Of a DNA stretch of 64,000 bases, positions 36,994 to 45,367 are shown in pieces. Position 1 is the stretch's first letter; each line of letters opens with the position of its first letter. Source of the stretch: Actinophytocola sp. (GTDB taxonomy: Bacteria; Actinomycetota; Actinomycetes; Mycobacteriales; Pseudonocardiaceae); NCBI RefSeq assembly GCF_009379765.1, contig NZ_WHTD01000019.1, forward strand, positions 1-64,000. Reading direction: 5' to 3'. The notes below the pieces were generated by a model that saw nothing but the letters and a program-made list of their open reading frames with translations, was not told the origin of the DNA and ran no database searches. A program made the translations under genes and the position numbers.

Positions 36994-38253
36994 GTGGCAA
37001 CCAGGCTCAAGGCAGCGGGCGTGCTCACGGCCACCATGGCGGTCGGTGCCCTGCTCGCCGGGTGCGGTGCGGGCGGTCCGCAGAGCGGCGGCGGCAAGGT
37101 CAGCGGCGACGCCATCAAGCTCGGCGTCATCACCGACCTGTCCGGCGTCTACTCCGAGCTCGCCGGGAAGAACGCCGTCGAGGCCGTGCAGATGGCGGTC
37201 GACGACTTCAAGAAGAAGCACGCCGACGACGCGGTCACCGACAACATCGAGGTGAGCTCGGCCGACCACCAGAACAAGCCGGAGATCGCCAACACGGCCG
37301 CCCGGGAGATGTACGACCGCGACGGTGTGGACGCGATCTTCGACGTGCCGACCTCGTCGGCCGCGCTCGCGGTGGCCACGGTGGCCGGGCAGAACAAGAA
37401 GCTCTACTTCAACATCGGCGCCGCCACCACCGAGCTGACCGGCAAGCAGTGCAACCCCTATACCTACCATTACGCCTACGACACCTACATGCTCGCGCAC
37501 GGCACCGGGACGACCGTGACCGAGCAGGGCGCCAAACAGTGGTACATCATCTACCCGGACTACGCCTTCGGCCAGGACATGAACAAGAGCTTCACCGCGG
37601 CGATCGAAGCCGCGGGCGGCACGGTCGGCACCGCCGACCCCACCCCGTTCCCGAACGACAACTTCGCCACGTTCATGACGAAGGCACCCAACCTCTCCCC
37701 GAAGCCGGACGTGCTCGGCACGATGCAGGCCGGCGGCGACCTCGTCAACGTCGTCAAGCAGTACAACGAGTTCGGCCTGCGGGACAAGGGTGTCGACCTC
37801 GCCGTCGGGCTGATGTTCGACACGGACATCAAGTCCATCGGCGTCGCGCCGCTGGCCGGCACGCTCTTCACCACCGCCTGGTTCTGGAACATGGACGACC
37901 AGAGCCGGGAGTGGGCCGACAGGTTCAAGGAGCGCACCGGAACCCGCCCGACCTTCGACCACGCGGCCAACTACTCCGCCGCGACGCAGTACCTCGAGGC
38001 GGTCCAGCGGGTCGGAACCGACGACGCCGACGCGGTGCGCGAGGAGCTCGACGGGTACGAGTTCGAGGACTTCTTCGCCCGCGACGCGAAGTTCCGCGCG
38101 GAGGACCACTCCGTCACGCACGACTCCTACCTCGTCAAGGTGAAGGCGGAGGACCAGGTGAAGGAAGACTTCGACTTCACCGAGCTGGTCGAGAAGATCC
38201 CGGCCGGCGAGTCCTTCCGCAAGGCCTCCGACAGCGGCTGCTCGATGGGCTGA
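36994..38253 (+). CDS. ABC substrate-binding lipoprotein, second LIV system
   Basis: A 419-residue lipoprotein. The GTG at 36994 follows AGGAGGAA. The signal ends LLAGC (Cys about 27). The mature domain opens DAIKLGVITDLSGVYSELAG and has EVSSADHQNKPEIANTAARE and GIDAIFDVPTSSAALAV-like segments typical of type I binding proteins. Later motifs such as WYIIYPDYAFGQDMNKSF resemble receptors for small organic acids, amides or aromatic acids more than leucine. Its gene lies between the ATPase and permease genes, unlike in the first system. Confidence 0.92.
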   Translation: MATRLKAAGVLTATMAVGALLAGCGAGGPQSGGGKVSGDAIKLGVITDLSGVYSELAGKNAVEAVQMAVDDFKKKHADDAVTDNIEVSSADHQNKPEIANTAAREMYDRDGVDAIFDVPTSSAALAVATVAGQNKKLYFNIGAATTELTGKQCNPYTYHYAYDTYMLAHGTGTTVTEQGAKQWYIIYPDYAFGQDMNKSFTAAIEAAGGTVGTADPTPFPNDNFATFMTKAPNLSPKPDVLGTMQAGGDLVNVVKQYNEFGLRDKGVDLAVGLMFDTDIKSIGVAPLAGTLFTTAWFWNMDDQSREWADRFKERTGTRPTFDHAANYSAATQYLEAVQRVGTDDADAVREELDGYEFEDFFARDAKFRAEDHSVTHDSYLVKVKAEDQVKEDFDFTELVEKIPAGESFRKASDSGCSMG

Positions 38254-38281
38254 TCCAGTGCCTGTCTCGGGGATCATCATG

Positions 38282-38311
38282 TGAGGTCGTGTGCCGACCA
38301 ACGCGACCTCA
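38282..38311 (+). terminator. Hairpin between binding-protein and permease genes
   Basis: TGAGGTCG (38282-38289) pairs exactly with CGACCTCA (38304-38311) around a 14-base loop in the 150-base gap after the binding-protein stop. It could be an attenuator or RNA-stabilising hairpin that keeps the binding protein at higher levels than the permeases, a usual arrangement in importers. Confidence 0.5.
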
Positions 38312-38403
38312 GGGGATCGTGACGGCACTCAGCCACAATCAACCGGACCATCCGCGCCGTTCGCTGGGACGCAACCGACGCATTGAATTCCGGGGAGGCG
38401 CAC

Positions 38404-39276
38404 GTGGAACTGGTGCAGCAGCTGGTCAACGGTCTGGTGAGCGGCAGCTTCTACGCCCTGCTGGCGCTCGGCCTGTCGGTGATCTTCGGCATGCTCGGTG
38501 TGGTCAACTTCGCCCACGGCGCCTTCTACATGCTTGGCGCGTTCGGCGCCTTCGTGCTCCTGGACACCGTGGGGCTGAGCTGGTGGCTCGCGCTGCTCGT
38601 GGTGCCGGTGGTCCTCGGCGTCCTCGGCATGGTCTTCGAGCGGCTGTTCGTGGCGCGGCTGGTCCGGCTCGACCCGCTGTACAACTTTCTGCTCACCTTC
38701 GGCGTCGCGTTGATCCTGCAGGACGTCGTGCGGTTGCGGTACGGGGTCGCCTCGCAGCCCTACGCCCGGCCGGAGCTGCTCGACGGGTCGGTGAGCCTCG
38801 GCCTGTTCGACTACCCGAAGTACCAAGTGTTCGTGTTCGTCTTCTCGATCGTGGTCTCGGTGCTGGTCTGGCTGGTGCTGACCAGGACCAGGGTGGGCGT
38901 GATCGTGCGCGCGTCGACGGAGCGGCCCGAGCTGACCCGCTCGCTCGGCATCGACGTGCGGCGCTGGGTCACCCCGGTGTTCGGGTTCGGGATCGCGCTG
39001 GCGGGGCTCGCGGGCGTGCTCGCGGCGCCGATGCGCGCGGTCAACTCCAGCATGGGCGGGGACCTGATCATCGTGATCTTCGCGGTCGTGGTGATCGGCG
39101 GGCTCGGCTCCGTCTTCGGCTCTGTGGCCGCCGGCTACATCGTCGGGATGCTGTCGGCGGTGGGCAACCTCTACCTCCCGGCGCTCTCGCAGAGCCTGGT
39201 GTTCATCCTGATGGCTCTCGTGTTGCTGCTGCGGCCGGCGGGACTGTTCGGTCGTGAGGAGGGCGTGCACGCATGA
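38404..39276 (+). CDS. livH: LIV-type ABC permease (LivH), second system
   Basis: A 290-residue integral membrane protein from the GTG at 38404 after GGGGAGG. LivH hallmarks: LVNGLVSGSFYALLALGLSV, GVVNFAHGAFYMLGAFGAFV, TRVGVIVRASTERPELTRSL and VIFAVVVIGGLGSVFGSVAA. Its last codons overlap the livM start (ATGA). Confidence 0.93.
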   Translation: MELVQQLVNGLVSGSFYALLALGLSVIFGMLGVVNFAHGAFYMLGAFGAFVLLDTVGLSWWLALLVVPVVLGVLGMVFERLFVARLVRLDPLYNFLLTFGVALILQDVVRLRYGVASQPYARPELLDGSVSLGLFDYPKYQVFVFVFSIVVSVLVWLVLTRTRVGVIVRASTERPELTRSLGIDVRRWVTPVFGFGIALAGLAGVLAAPMRAVNSSMGGDLIIVIFAVVVIGGLGSVFGSVAAGYIVGMLSAVGNLYLPALSQSLVFILMALVLLLRPAGLFGREEGVHA

Positions 39277-40307
39277 TCATCTCCAGGCTCGTCGAGGGCC
39301 GGTCGCCCGCCGGGCGCCTCGGCCTGCTGGCCGTCGGGCTGGTGGTCGCGTTCGGGCTGCCCTGGTACATCTACCCGCCGGTGGCGCTGGATGTCGCGGC
39401 GTGGGCGTTGTTCGCGGTCGCGCTCGACCTGCTGCTCGGCTACACGGGTCTGCTCTCGTTCGGGCACGCCGCCTTCTGGGGCTCCTCGGCGTACGCCACG
39501 GGCCTCATCGCGATCGAGACGGGCATGCCTTTCTACGTGGCCGTGTTGGGCGGCGCGGTGGTGGCCGCGCTCATCGCCCTGCCGATCGCGATGCTGTCGG
39601 TACGTCGCACCGGTATCTACTTCGCGATGGTGACGCTGGCCTTCGCGCAGCTGATCTACTTCGTCGCCAACCAGTGGCGCTCGGTCACCGGTGGCGAGAA
39701 CGGTCTGCAAGGGATTCCCCGGGAGCTCTTCGGCGTCGACCTGTCGGACTCGTTCTACTTCTACTATGCGGCGATTCCCTTGATACTGCTCGGGTTCCTC
39801 GGCGCGTGGCGGGTGGTGCACTCGCCGTTCGGCCGGGTGATGGTCGCGATCCGGGAGAACCCCGCCCGCGCGCGGGCGCTCGGCTATCCGGTCGACCGGT
39901 ACAAGGTCCAGGTCTTCGTGGTGTCGGCGTTCCTGGCCGGCATCGCGGGTGGGGTGTACGCCGTGGGGCACGGGTTCGCCTCGCTGCAGGAGGTCTACTG
40001 GACCACCTCCGGCAAGGTGGTCGTGATGAACATCCTGGGCGGCATGGGCACGCTGTGGGGCCCGGTGCTCGGCGCGGGGATCATCGTGGCGCTCGAGGAC
40101 TACCTGGCCACGGCGGGCATCGACGCCGTGGGCACGGTGACCGGGGCGATCTTCGTGGTCACCGTGCTGCTGTTCCGCAGAGGCATCTGGGGCACCGCGC
40201 GGCGCCTGCTGCTCCGGTTCCGCCGCAACCGCACCACATCCGAGCCGGTGTCCGATGAGGAGCCGCTCACCCAGGAGCCGAGCCCGACACCGGCGCCGCA
40301 GGCCTGA
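39273..40307 (+). CDS. livM: LIV-type ABC permease (LivM), second system
   Basis: A 344-residue integral membrane protein with LivM hallmarks: LLLGYTGLLSFGHAAFWGSS, VRRTGIYFAMVTLAFAQLIY, VAIRENPARARALGYPVDRY and VVMNILGGMGTLWGPVLGAG. A Pro/Thr-rich cytoplasmic tail (EEPLTQEPSPTPAPQA) ends the protein. The ATG overlaps the livH stop. It closes the operon; no hairpin is obvious downstream. Confidence 0.93.
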   Translation: MIISRLVEGRSPAGRLGLLAVGLVVAFGLPWYIYPPVALDVAAWALFAVALDLLLGYTGLLSFGHAAFWGSSAYATGLIAIETGMPFYVAVLGGAVVAALIALPIAMLSVRRTGIYFAMVTLAFAQLIYFVANQWRSVTGGENGLQGIPRELFGVDLSDSFYFYYAAIPLILLGFLGAWRVVHSPFGRVMVAIRENPARARALGYPVDRYKVQVFVVSAFLAGIAGGVYAVGHGFASLQEVYWTTSGKVVVMNILGGMGTLWGPVLGAGIIVALEDYLATAGIDAVGTVTGAIFVVTVLLFRRGIWGTARRLLLRFRRNRTTSEPVSDEEPLTQEPSPTPAPQA

Positions 40308-40328
40308 CCGGAAGCCAGACTTTCGTGG

Positions 40329-40675
40329 GTGTCTGACGAACTGCCTGGCATGACAGGGTTTCAGCCACGCCTGCCTTGCCCTTTGCACGACATCATCGAT
40401 GACGGCACGCATCTCACCTACGACCAGGTGTGGGACGCGTTGAAGGTCACCGACGAGGACCCGGCGAACCCGGCCGACGTCGTGATGATCTACAGCGGCG
40501 CGTCGACGGCGACTCGTTCGAGCCGCGCGACGCGGTGAAGGGCGACATCGCCCGCGGCATCCTCTACATGGCCGTGCGTTACGACGGGTTCGCCGACCTG
40601 GAGCCGAACGACGCGGTGAACAACAGCTCGGCGCCGTTCATCGACCACCCCGAGTTCGCGGAAGCCATCTGGTGA
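40329..40675 (+). pseudogene. Endonuclease I family remnant with the catalytic middle deleted
   Basis: The first frame reads LHDIIDDGTHLTYDQVWDAL and ADVVMIYSGAST, an endonuclease I (PF04231) N-terminal half. The second frame picks up at DGDSFEPRDAVKGDIARGIL and ends SAPFIDHPEFAEAIW, the C-terminal part and usual last residues of that family. The segment between, which carries the WNREHVW-like active site, is gone, and the join near 40500 is also out of frame. Confidence 0.75.
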
Positions 40676-40759
40676 GCGGTCGGGTGCACCGGTCGGCTGC
40701 CGATCGGGCGCGCGTGCGCGTCCCAAGGGATCAATGTGGGCGCACGGTGTCGTGATCGA

Positions 40760-40791
40760 TTGACAGGGAACTCCGGCATCCCTCCTAATTC
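40760..40791 (+). promoter_or_regulatory. Weak candidate promoter for the secreted protein gene
   Basis: TTGACA at 40760-40765 and TAATTC at 40786-40791 are both good matches, but the 20-base spacer is longer than usual. The gene starts 45 bases further on. Confidence 0.25.
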
Positions 40792-40835
40792 TTTCGAACC
40801 CTGCTACCCGTAGGACGATCGAGAAGAGGGCCCGC

Positions 40836-41945
40836 GTGTACCCACGTGTCTTTCGCGTCGTCGCGTTGTCGTTCACCACAATGGCAGTCGCACTCGCCAG
40901 CTCCACCGTTCCCGTCCAGGCCGAGCCCGGCTCCGGTGCGCACACCGGAGTCTCGGCGGCGGGCACCGTCGCCGCGATCACCGACCGGCTCGCCCGACAG
41001 CTCGCCGCGCCACTGGCCGGCGACGCCCGGCGCGCCGGGCTGTTCTCGGCCACCGAAGCGGCGGCCACCGGAACGGCACTGTCCGGCGCCGCCGCGAGCC
41101 CGGCGCTCGACGGTGCGCTGCGCCAGGCCAACCGGGATGTGTTGGCCGCCAAGGGACTCCCCGCCGACGGGCCGTCGTTGCTGCGGCTTCGCCTGGCACA
41201 TCCCGACATGCGGGCGGCGCTGAGCCGCGGGGAGGCGCCGCTGGTCGCGGCCGCCCCGGCCGACGACGTCGCCACGACCGTGACCGCGTACGCCGGCGAC
41301 GGCGCGAAGGTCCTCCTCGACGCGAGGAAGGTGCCGCGGCAGCCCGTGTTCGTGGTCGAGGTCGACACCGCGAAGGCACTGCCGCTGGGCCTGGACGTGC
41401 TGCGGTCGGTCCTGGACCGGCACGGCATCACCGGCGCGCAGCCCGCCGCGGACGGCGGCTACTGGGCCACCCAGGTCCGGTCGGTGCGGCTGAACGACGA
41501 CAAGGAACCGTGGATCAAGGGCGACGCGGAGATCTTCGGCATCACGGGCGGGTTCGGCCTGGACGGCAAGGTCGCGGTGGACACCGTGACGATGCCCTAC
41601 CTCGACAACGACGGCACGACCTACTATCCGAACCAGCTGATCGTCCATTTCTCGGCGTACAAGTACAACCTGGCCGACTTCGTGATGATGGAGGACGACG
41701 GCGACACCAACTACCAGTCGCTCGCCGTCGCGCTGGCGAGCGCCCTGCTGACCATTGTGGACGGTGGGGCGTACGTCCCGCTGGTCAACGCGATCCTCAA
41801 CGCGATCCCCGCATCCTGGTGGACGGACGACCCGGACTATGTCGACTCCTGGTACACCCTGTCCACCGCGACGGGCGGCCAGCTCAACGGCGCCGCCGGC
41901 AACGGCTCGATGAGCCTGGCGCCGTACTGGGTCGCACCTCTCTGA
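40836..41945 (+). CDS. Secreted protein, DUF3103-like
   Basis: A 369-residue protein with a signal peptide (VVALSFTTMAVALASS, cleavage near VQA). The mature part contains a helical N-terminal region, then a beta-rich domain with VFVVEVDTAKALPLGLDVLR, EPWIKGDAEIFGITGGFGLD and VDTVTMPYLDNDGTTYYPNQ. The aspartate-rich MMEDDGDTNYQSLA and VDTVTMPYLDNDG suggest bound metal. I associate this layout with DUF3103 (actinobacterial secreted proteins of unknown role), from memory. It stands alone and ends in a strong terminator. Confidence 0.7.
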   Translation: MYPRVFRVVALSFTTMAVALASSTVPVQAEPGSGAHTGVSAAGTVAAITDRLARQLAAPLAGDARRAGLFSATEAAATGTALSGAAASPALDGALRQANRDVLAAKGLPADGPSLLRLRLAHPDMRAALSRGEAPLVAAAPADDVATTVTAYAGDGAKVLLDARKVPRQPVFVVEVDTAKALPLGLDVLRSVLDRHGITGAQPAADGGYWATQVRSVRLNDDKEPWIKGDAEIFGITGGFGLDGKVAVDTVTMPYLDNDGTTYYPNQLIVHFSAYKYNLADFVMMEDDGDTNYQSLAVALASALLTIVDGGAYVPLVNAILNAIPASWWTDDPDYVDSWYTLSTATGGQLNGAAGNGSMSLAPYWVAPL

Positions 41946-41967
41946 CAACTCCGCGACACACCAAAAC

Positions 41968-41995
41968 CCGCCGCCGCCCGCACGGGCGGCGGCGG
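41968..41995 (+). terminator. GC-rich hairpin terminator
   Basis: Thirteen-base arms (41968-41980 and 41983-41995; second arm CGGGCGGCGGCGG) lie 20 bases after the secreted-protein stop, followed by TTCGTCG. Confidence 0.75.
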
Positions 41996-42021
41996 TTCGT
42001 CGTGACGACATCTGTTCCTAG

Positions 42022-42036
42022 TGTATACGGTATGCA
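42022..42036. promoter_or_regulatory. GntR-type operator upstream of the aldehyde dehydrogenase gene
   Basis: TGTATACGGTATGCA is a palindrome with six of seven pairs matching around a central G, close to the TGTATACNGTATACA consensus of FCD-type GntR regulators. It lies in an AT-rich patch 60-75 bases before the start. No GntR gene is adjacent. Confidence 0.55.
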
Positions 42037-42096
42037 GTATGATGGAAGGAGTTGACCCAGGCACGGTGTCGTAGCGAACGGAGGCTCACGCCCCCC

Positions 42097-43458
42097 ATGT
42101 ACTCAGTCACCAACCCCGCGACGGGCGAGCTGCTCGAGGAGATCGAGAACGCGACCGACGAGGAGGTCAGGGCCGCGATCGACCGCGTCCACCGCGGGTA
42201 CTCGTCGTGGCGGCGGCGGCCGGTCGCCGAGCGCGCGGAGATCGTGCTGCGCGCGGCGGAGCTGTTCGCCGAGCGGGCCGACGAGCTCGCCGCGATCATG
42301 ACGCTGGAGATGGGCAAACGGATCAACGAGGGCCGCGGCGAGATCGGCGTCGTCGTCGACATCTTCACCTACTACGGGGAGAACGGTCCGGCGCTCGTGG
42401 CCGACGAGCCGCTGCCGATCAAGGGCGGCGAGGCGGTCATCGCCAAGCAGCCCATCGGCGCGCTGCTCGGCGTCATGCCCTGGAACTTCCCCTGCTACCA
42501 GGTCGCCAGGTTCGTGGCGCCGAACCTGGTGCTCGGCAACACGATCGTGCTCAAGCACGCCTCGATCTGCCCGCGGTCGGCGGCCGCGATCGAGCGGGTG
42601 CTGCGGGACGCCGGGGTGCCCGACGACGTGTACGCGAACACCTTCGCGTCCAGCAGGCAGATCCCGTCGATCCTCGCGGACCCGCGCATCGTGGGTGTGT
42701 CGCTGACCGGCAGCGAGCAGGCGGGCATCGCCGTCGCGGCCGAAGCGGGCAGGAACCTGAAGAGGTCCGTCCTGGAGCTCGGCGGGTCCGACCCGCTGAT
42801 CGTGCTGGACACCGACGACATGGACGAGACGGTGAACGCCACCGCGACGGCCCGGATGCGCAACTGCGGCCAGTCGTGCAACGCGCCCAAGCGGATGATC
42901 GTCATGGCCGACATCTACGAGGACTTCGTCGACCGGCTCACCAAACGCGTGGCGGACTTCTACCAGCCGGGGGACCCCGCGGACCCCGCGACGAAGCTGC
43001 CGCCGCTGGCGTCGGTCGGCGCGGCGGACGAGGTGGCCGCGCAGATCGAGACCGCGATCCGCCAGGGCGCGACGCTGCGCACCGGCGGGCAGCGCATCGA
43101 CGGCCCCGGCGCCTACGTCGAAGCCACCGTGCTGACCGACGTGACCCCGGAGATGGACGCGTACCGCGACGAGATCTTCGGCCCGGTCGTGCTGGTGTTC
43201 CGCGCGGAGACCGAGGAGGAGGCGATCGAGATCGCGAACGACTCGCCGTTCGGGCTGGGTGCCAGTGTGTTCGGCACCGACCGGGACCGGGCCCGCCGCG
43301 TCGCCGAGCAGATCGAGGCGGGCATGGTGTACCTGAACAGCTCCGGCGGGTCGCAGGCCGACCTGCCCTTCGGCGGGATCAAACGCTCCGGCATCGGCCG
43401 CGAGCTCGGCCCGCTGGGCATCGAGGAGTTCATGAACAAGAAGGCCATCCGCCTGTAG
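42097..43458 (+). CDS. NAD(P)-dependent succinate-semialdehyde dehydrogenase-type ALDH
   Basis: A 453-residue aldehyde dehydrogenase. The Rossmann part includes PWNFPCYQVARFVAPNL, the general base Glu227 is in LELGGSDPL, the catalytic Cys261 in NCGQSCNAPKR, and the C-terminal FGGIKRSGIGRELGPLGIEE is present. Short length and MYSVTNPATGELLEEIENA match the GabD/YneI group that oxidises succinate semialdehyde or related aldehydes. The ATG at 42097 is used; a TTG at 42052 in frame is right next to GGAAGGAG but with no spacing. A GntR-like operator lies upstream. Confidence 0.9.
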   Translation: MYSVTNPATGELLEEIENATDEEVRAAIDRVHRGYSSWRRRPVAERAEIVLRAAELFAERADELAAIMTLEMGKRINEGRGEIGVVVDIFTYYGENGPALVADEPLPIKGGEAVIAKQPIGALLGVMPWNFPCYQVARFVAPNLVLGNTIVLKHASICPRSAAAIERVLRDAGVPDDVYANTFASSRQIPSILADPRIVGVSLTGSEQAGIAVAAEAGRNLKRSVLELGGSDPLIVLDTDDMDETVNATATARMRNCGQSCNAPKRMIVMADIYEDFVDRLTKRVADFYQPGDPADPATKLPPLASVGAADEVAAQIETAIRQGATLRTGGQRIDGPGAYVEATVLTDVTPEMDAYRDEIFGPVVLVFRAETEEEAIEIANDSPFGLGASVFGTDRDRARRVAEQIEAGMVYLNSSGGSQADLPFGGIKRSGIGRELGPLGIEEFMNKKAIRL

Positions 43459-43470
43459 CCGGTGCCCAGG

Positions 43471-43533
43471 GGCATGCCCTGAACGACGCGCTCGGGACAG
43501 TGACCGCCTCGAGCGCGTCGTTCAGGGCATGCC
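43471..43533. terminator. Long perfect inverted repeat between convergent genes
   Basis: Arms of 24 bases (43471-43494, starting GGCATGCCCTGAACG, and 43510-43533) match exactly around a 15-base loop, directly between the ALDH stop and the stop of the convergent response-regulator gene. It is a bidirectional terminator, with longer arms than any other hairpin in the window. Confidence 0.85.
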
Positions 43534-43541
43534 GCGCCGGG

Positions 43542-44207
43542 TCACGGGTTGGTGGCGCGTACCAAGCCGGACTCGTAGGCCGCGATCACGAGCTGGGCCC
43601 GGTCGCGGACCTGGAGCTTGGTCAGGAGCCTGCTGACGTAGGTCTTCGCGGTGAGCGGGCTGATCACCAGCCGTTCGGCGAGCTCGGTGTTGTTCAGGCC
43701 GCGGCCGATCAGCGTCAGCACCTCGCGTTCGCGGTCGGTCAGCGCCGCGAGCTCGGCCGGGGCCGGGCCGGCCGGGTCGGGTTGGCGCAGCACCCGCTCG
43801 ATCAGCGTCTGGGTCGCGCCGGGGGACAGCAGGGCCTCGCCGCCCGCGACCGTGCGGATCGCGGCCAGCAGGTTCGCCGGCTTGGTGTCCTTCACCAGGA
43901 ACCCGCTCGCGCCCGCGCGCAGTGCCGCGACCACGTTCTGGTCGCTCTCGAACGTCGTGAGGATCAGCACCCGCACCCCGGCGAGGTCCTCGTCGGCCGC
44001 GATGGTGGCGGTCGCCGCGATCCCGTCGACCCCGGGCATCCGGATGTCCATCACGACCACGTCGGCCCGGCTCGACCGCGCCAGCCGGACGGCCTCGTCG
44101 CCGTCGGCGGCCTCACCGACGACGTCCATGTCCGGCGCGGAGCGCACGAGCATCGCGAACGCACTGCGCACGAGCTCCTGGTCGTCGGCCAGCACCACCC
44201 GGATCAC
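43542..44207 (-). CDS. NarL/LuxR-type response regulator
   Basis: A 221-residue response regulator. The receiver domain has DD at 8-9, phospho-acceptor Asp54 in VVMDIRMPGVDG and a Lys in GFLVKDTKP. The C-terminal LuxR HTH has LTDREREVLTLIGRGLNNTE and SPLTAKTYVSRLLTKL. The GTG start overlaps the kinase stop (GTGA), so the two are coupled. It probably controls the MMPL exporter upstream, as often seen for DesK/NarL pairs. Confidence 0.94.
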   Translation of the reverse strand: MIRVVLADDQELVRSAFAMLVRSAPDMDVVGEAADGDEAVRLARSSRADVVVMDIRMPGVDGIAATATIAADEDLAGVRVLILTTFESDQNVVAALRAGASGFLVKDTKPANLLAAIRTVAGGEALLSPGATQTLIERVLRQPDPAGPAPAELAALTDREREVLTLIGRGLNNTELAERLVISPLTAKTYVSRLLTKLQVRDRAQLVIAAYESGLVRATNP

Positions 44208-45364
44208 CGGGCACCCCCGGCCGGCGCCCCGGTCGGCGCCCCGGTCGGCATCCCGGTGGGCACGGTCACCGCGACCCGGAACCCGCCGGCCGGCCCGTTG
44301 CCGGTGTCGAGCCGACCGCCGACCGCGTGCGCGCGCTCGGTCATGCCGACGATCCCGTACCCACCACCGGTCCCGTCCGCGCCGTGCCCGTCGTCGGTGA
44401 CCTCGAGCCGCACCTGGTCGGTCCCGTACTCCAGCACCACCCGCGCCCGCTGTGCCCGCGCGTGCCTCACCACGTTGGTCAGCGCCTCCTGGGTGATCCG
44501 GTAGAGCGTCACCTCGACCGCGGAGGCCAGCGGCCGGCGCGTGCCCCGCACGTCCACGTCGACCGCCACCCCGACCTCGCCGGTCACCGACGCGAGCCCG
44601 GCGAGCCCGTCCAGGCCGGGTGCCGGCTGCCGGTCGGCGTCGGTCTCGTTGCCACGCAACACGTCCAGCGTGGTCCGCAGCTCCGCCAGCACCCCGCTGC
44701 TGGCGTCCGCCACGGTGTGCAGCGACCGGGTGATCGGCGCGAGCGTCGGGTCGTCGCCGCGCTCGTCGAGCAGGTGCGCGGCCACCCCGGCGTGCGAGTT
44801 GATCACGACGATGTGGTGCGCGAGCACGTCGTGCAGGTCGCGGGCGATCCGCAGCCGCTCCTCGGCGACCCGCCGCTCGGTGGACTCCGCGAGGAACGCC
44901 CGGTGGATCCGCACCGCCTGCCCGCCGACCGCGGCGACCACGAACCACCCGAGCGGGCTGATCACCTCGACCCCGGGCGGCCCGTCCTGCTTCAGCCCGA
45001 CGGTGAGCAGGAGCGCGAGCGACGTGACCCCGAGCACGACCAGCGTCGCCACCCGCGAGGTGCCGACCGACACCGTGTAGATCAGCACGACCGCGACCGG
45101 CAGCCCTGCCTCGTGCGCGTAGCCCAGCGCGTGGTAGACAATCTCCACCAGCACGCACGACAGCAGCGCGACCACCGGGTACCGCCGCCGGACCAGCACC
45201 GGCAGCGCGGACAGCACGAGCAGCGCGAGCCCGAGCGCGTCGATCGGCTCGCCGTCGATCCAGTGCCGGGGCAGGACGAGGACGGCGAACAGGATCACGA
45301 CCAGCAGCGCCGCGGTCAGCAGTACGTCCGATGTGCCGATCCCCAGCCTGCCCGCCGTCCTCAT
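44204..45364 (-). CDS. DesK-type sensor histidine kinase
   Basis: A 386-residue membrane kinase with five or six N-terminal helices (about 12-150). A HisKA_3 dimerisation helix has His178 in IARDLHDVLAHHIVVI, and an HATPase has QEALTNVVRHA and DDGHGADGTGGGYGIVGM. The C-terminal tail repeats TGAPTGAPAG-like residues. It lies between the MMPL gene and its response regulator on one strand, four bases after the MMPL stop. Such kinases sense membrane or small-molecule signals. Confidence 0.93.
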   Translation of the reverse strand: MRTAGRLGIGTSDVLLTAALLVVILFAVLVLPRHWIDGEPIDALGLALLVLSALPVLVRRRYPVVALLSCVLVEIVYHALGYAHEAGLPVAVVLIYTVSVGTSRVATLVVLGVTSLALLLTVGLKQDGPPGVEVISPLGWFVVAAVGGQAVRIHRAFLAESTERRVAEERLRIARDLHDVLAHHIVVINSHAGVAAHLLDERGDDPTLAPITRSLHTVADASSGVLAELRTTLDVLRGNETDADRQPAPGLDGLAGLASVTGEVGVAVDVDVRGTRRPLASAVEVTLYRITQEALTNVVRHARAQRARVVLEYGTDQVRLEVTDDGHGADGTGGGYGIVGMTERAHAVGGRLDTGNGPAGGFRVAVTVPTGMPTGAPTGAPAGGAR

Positions 45365-45367
45365 CCC

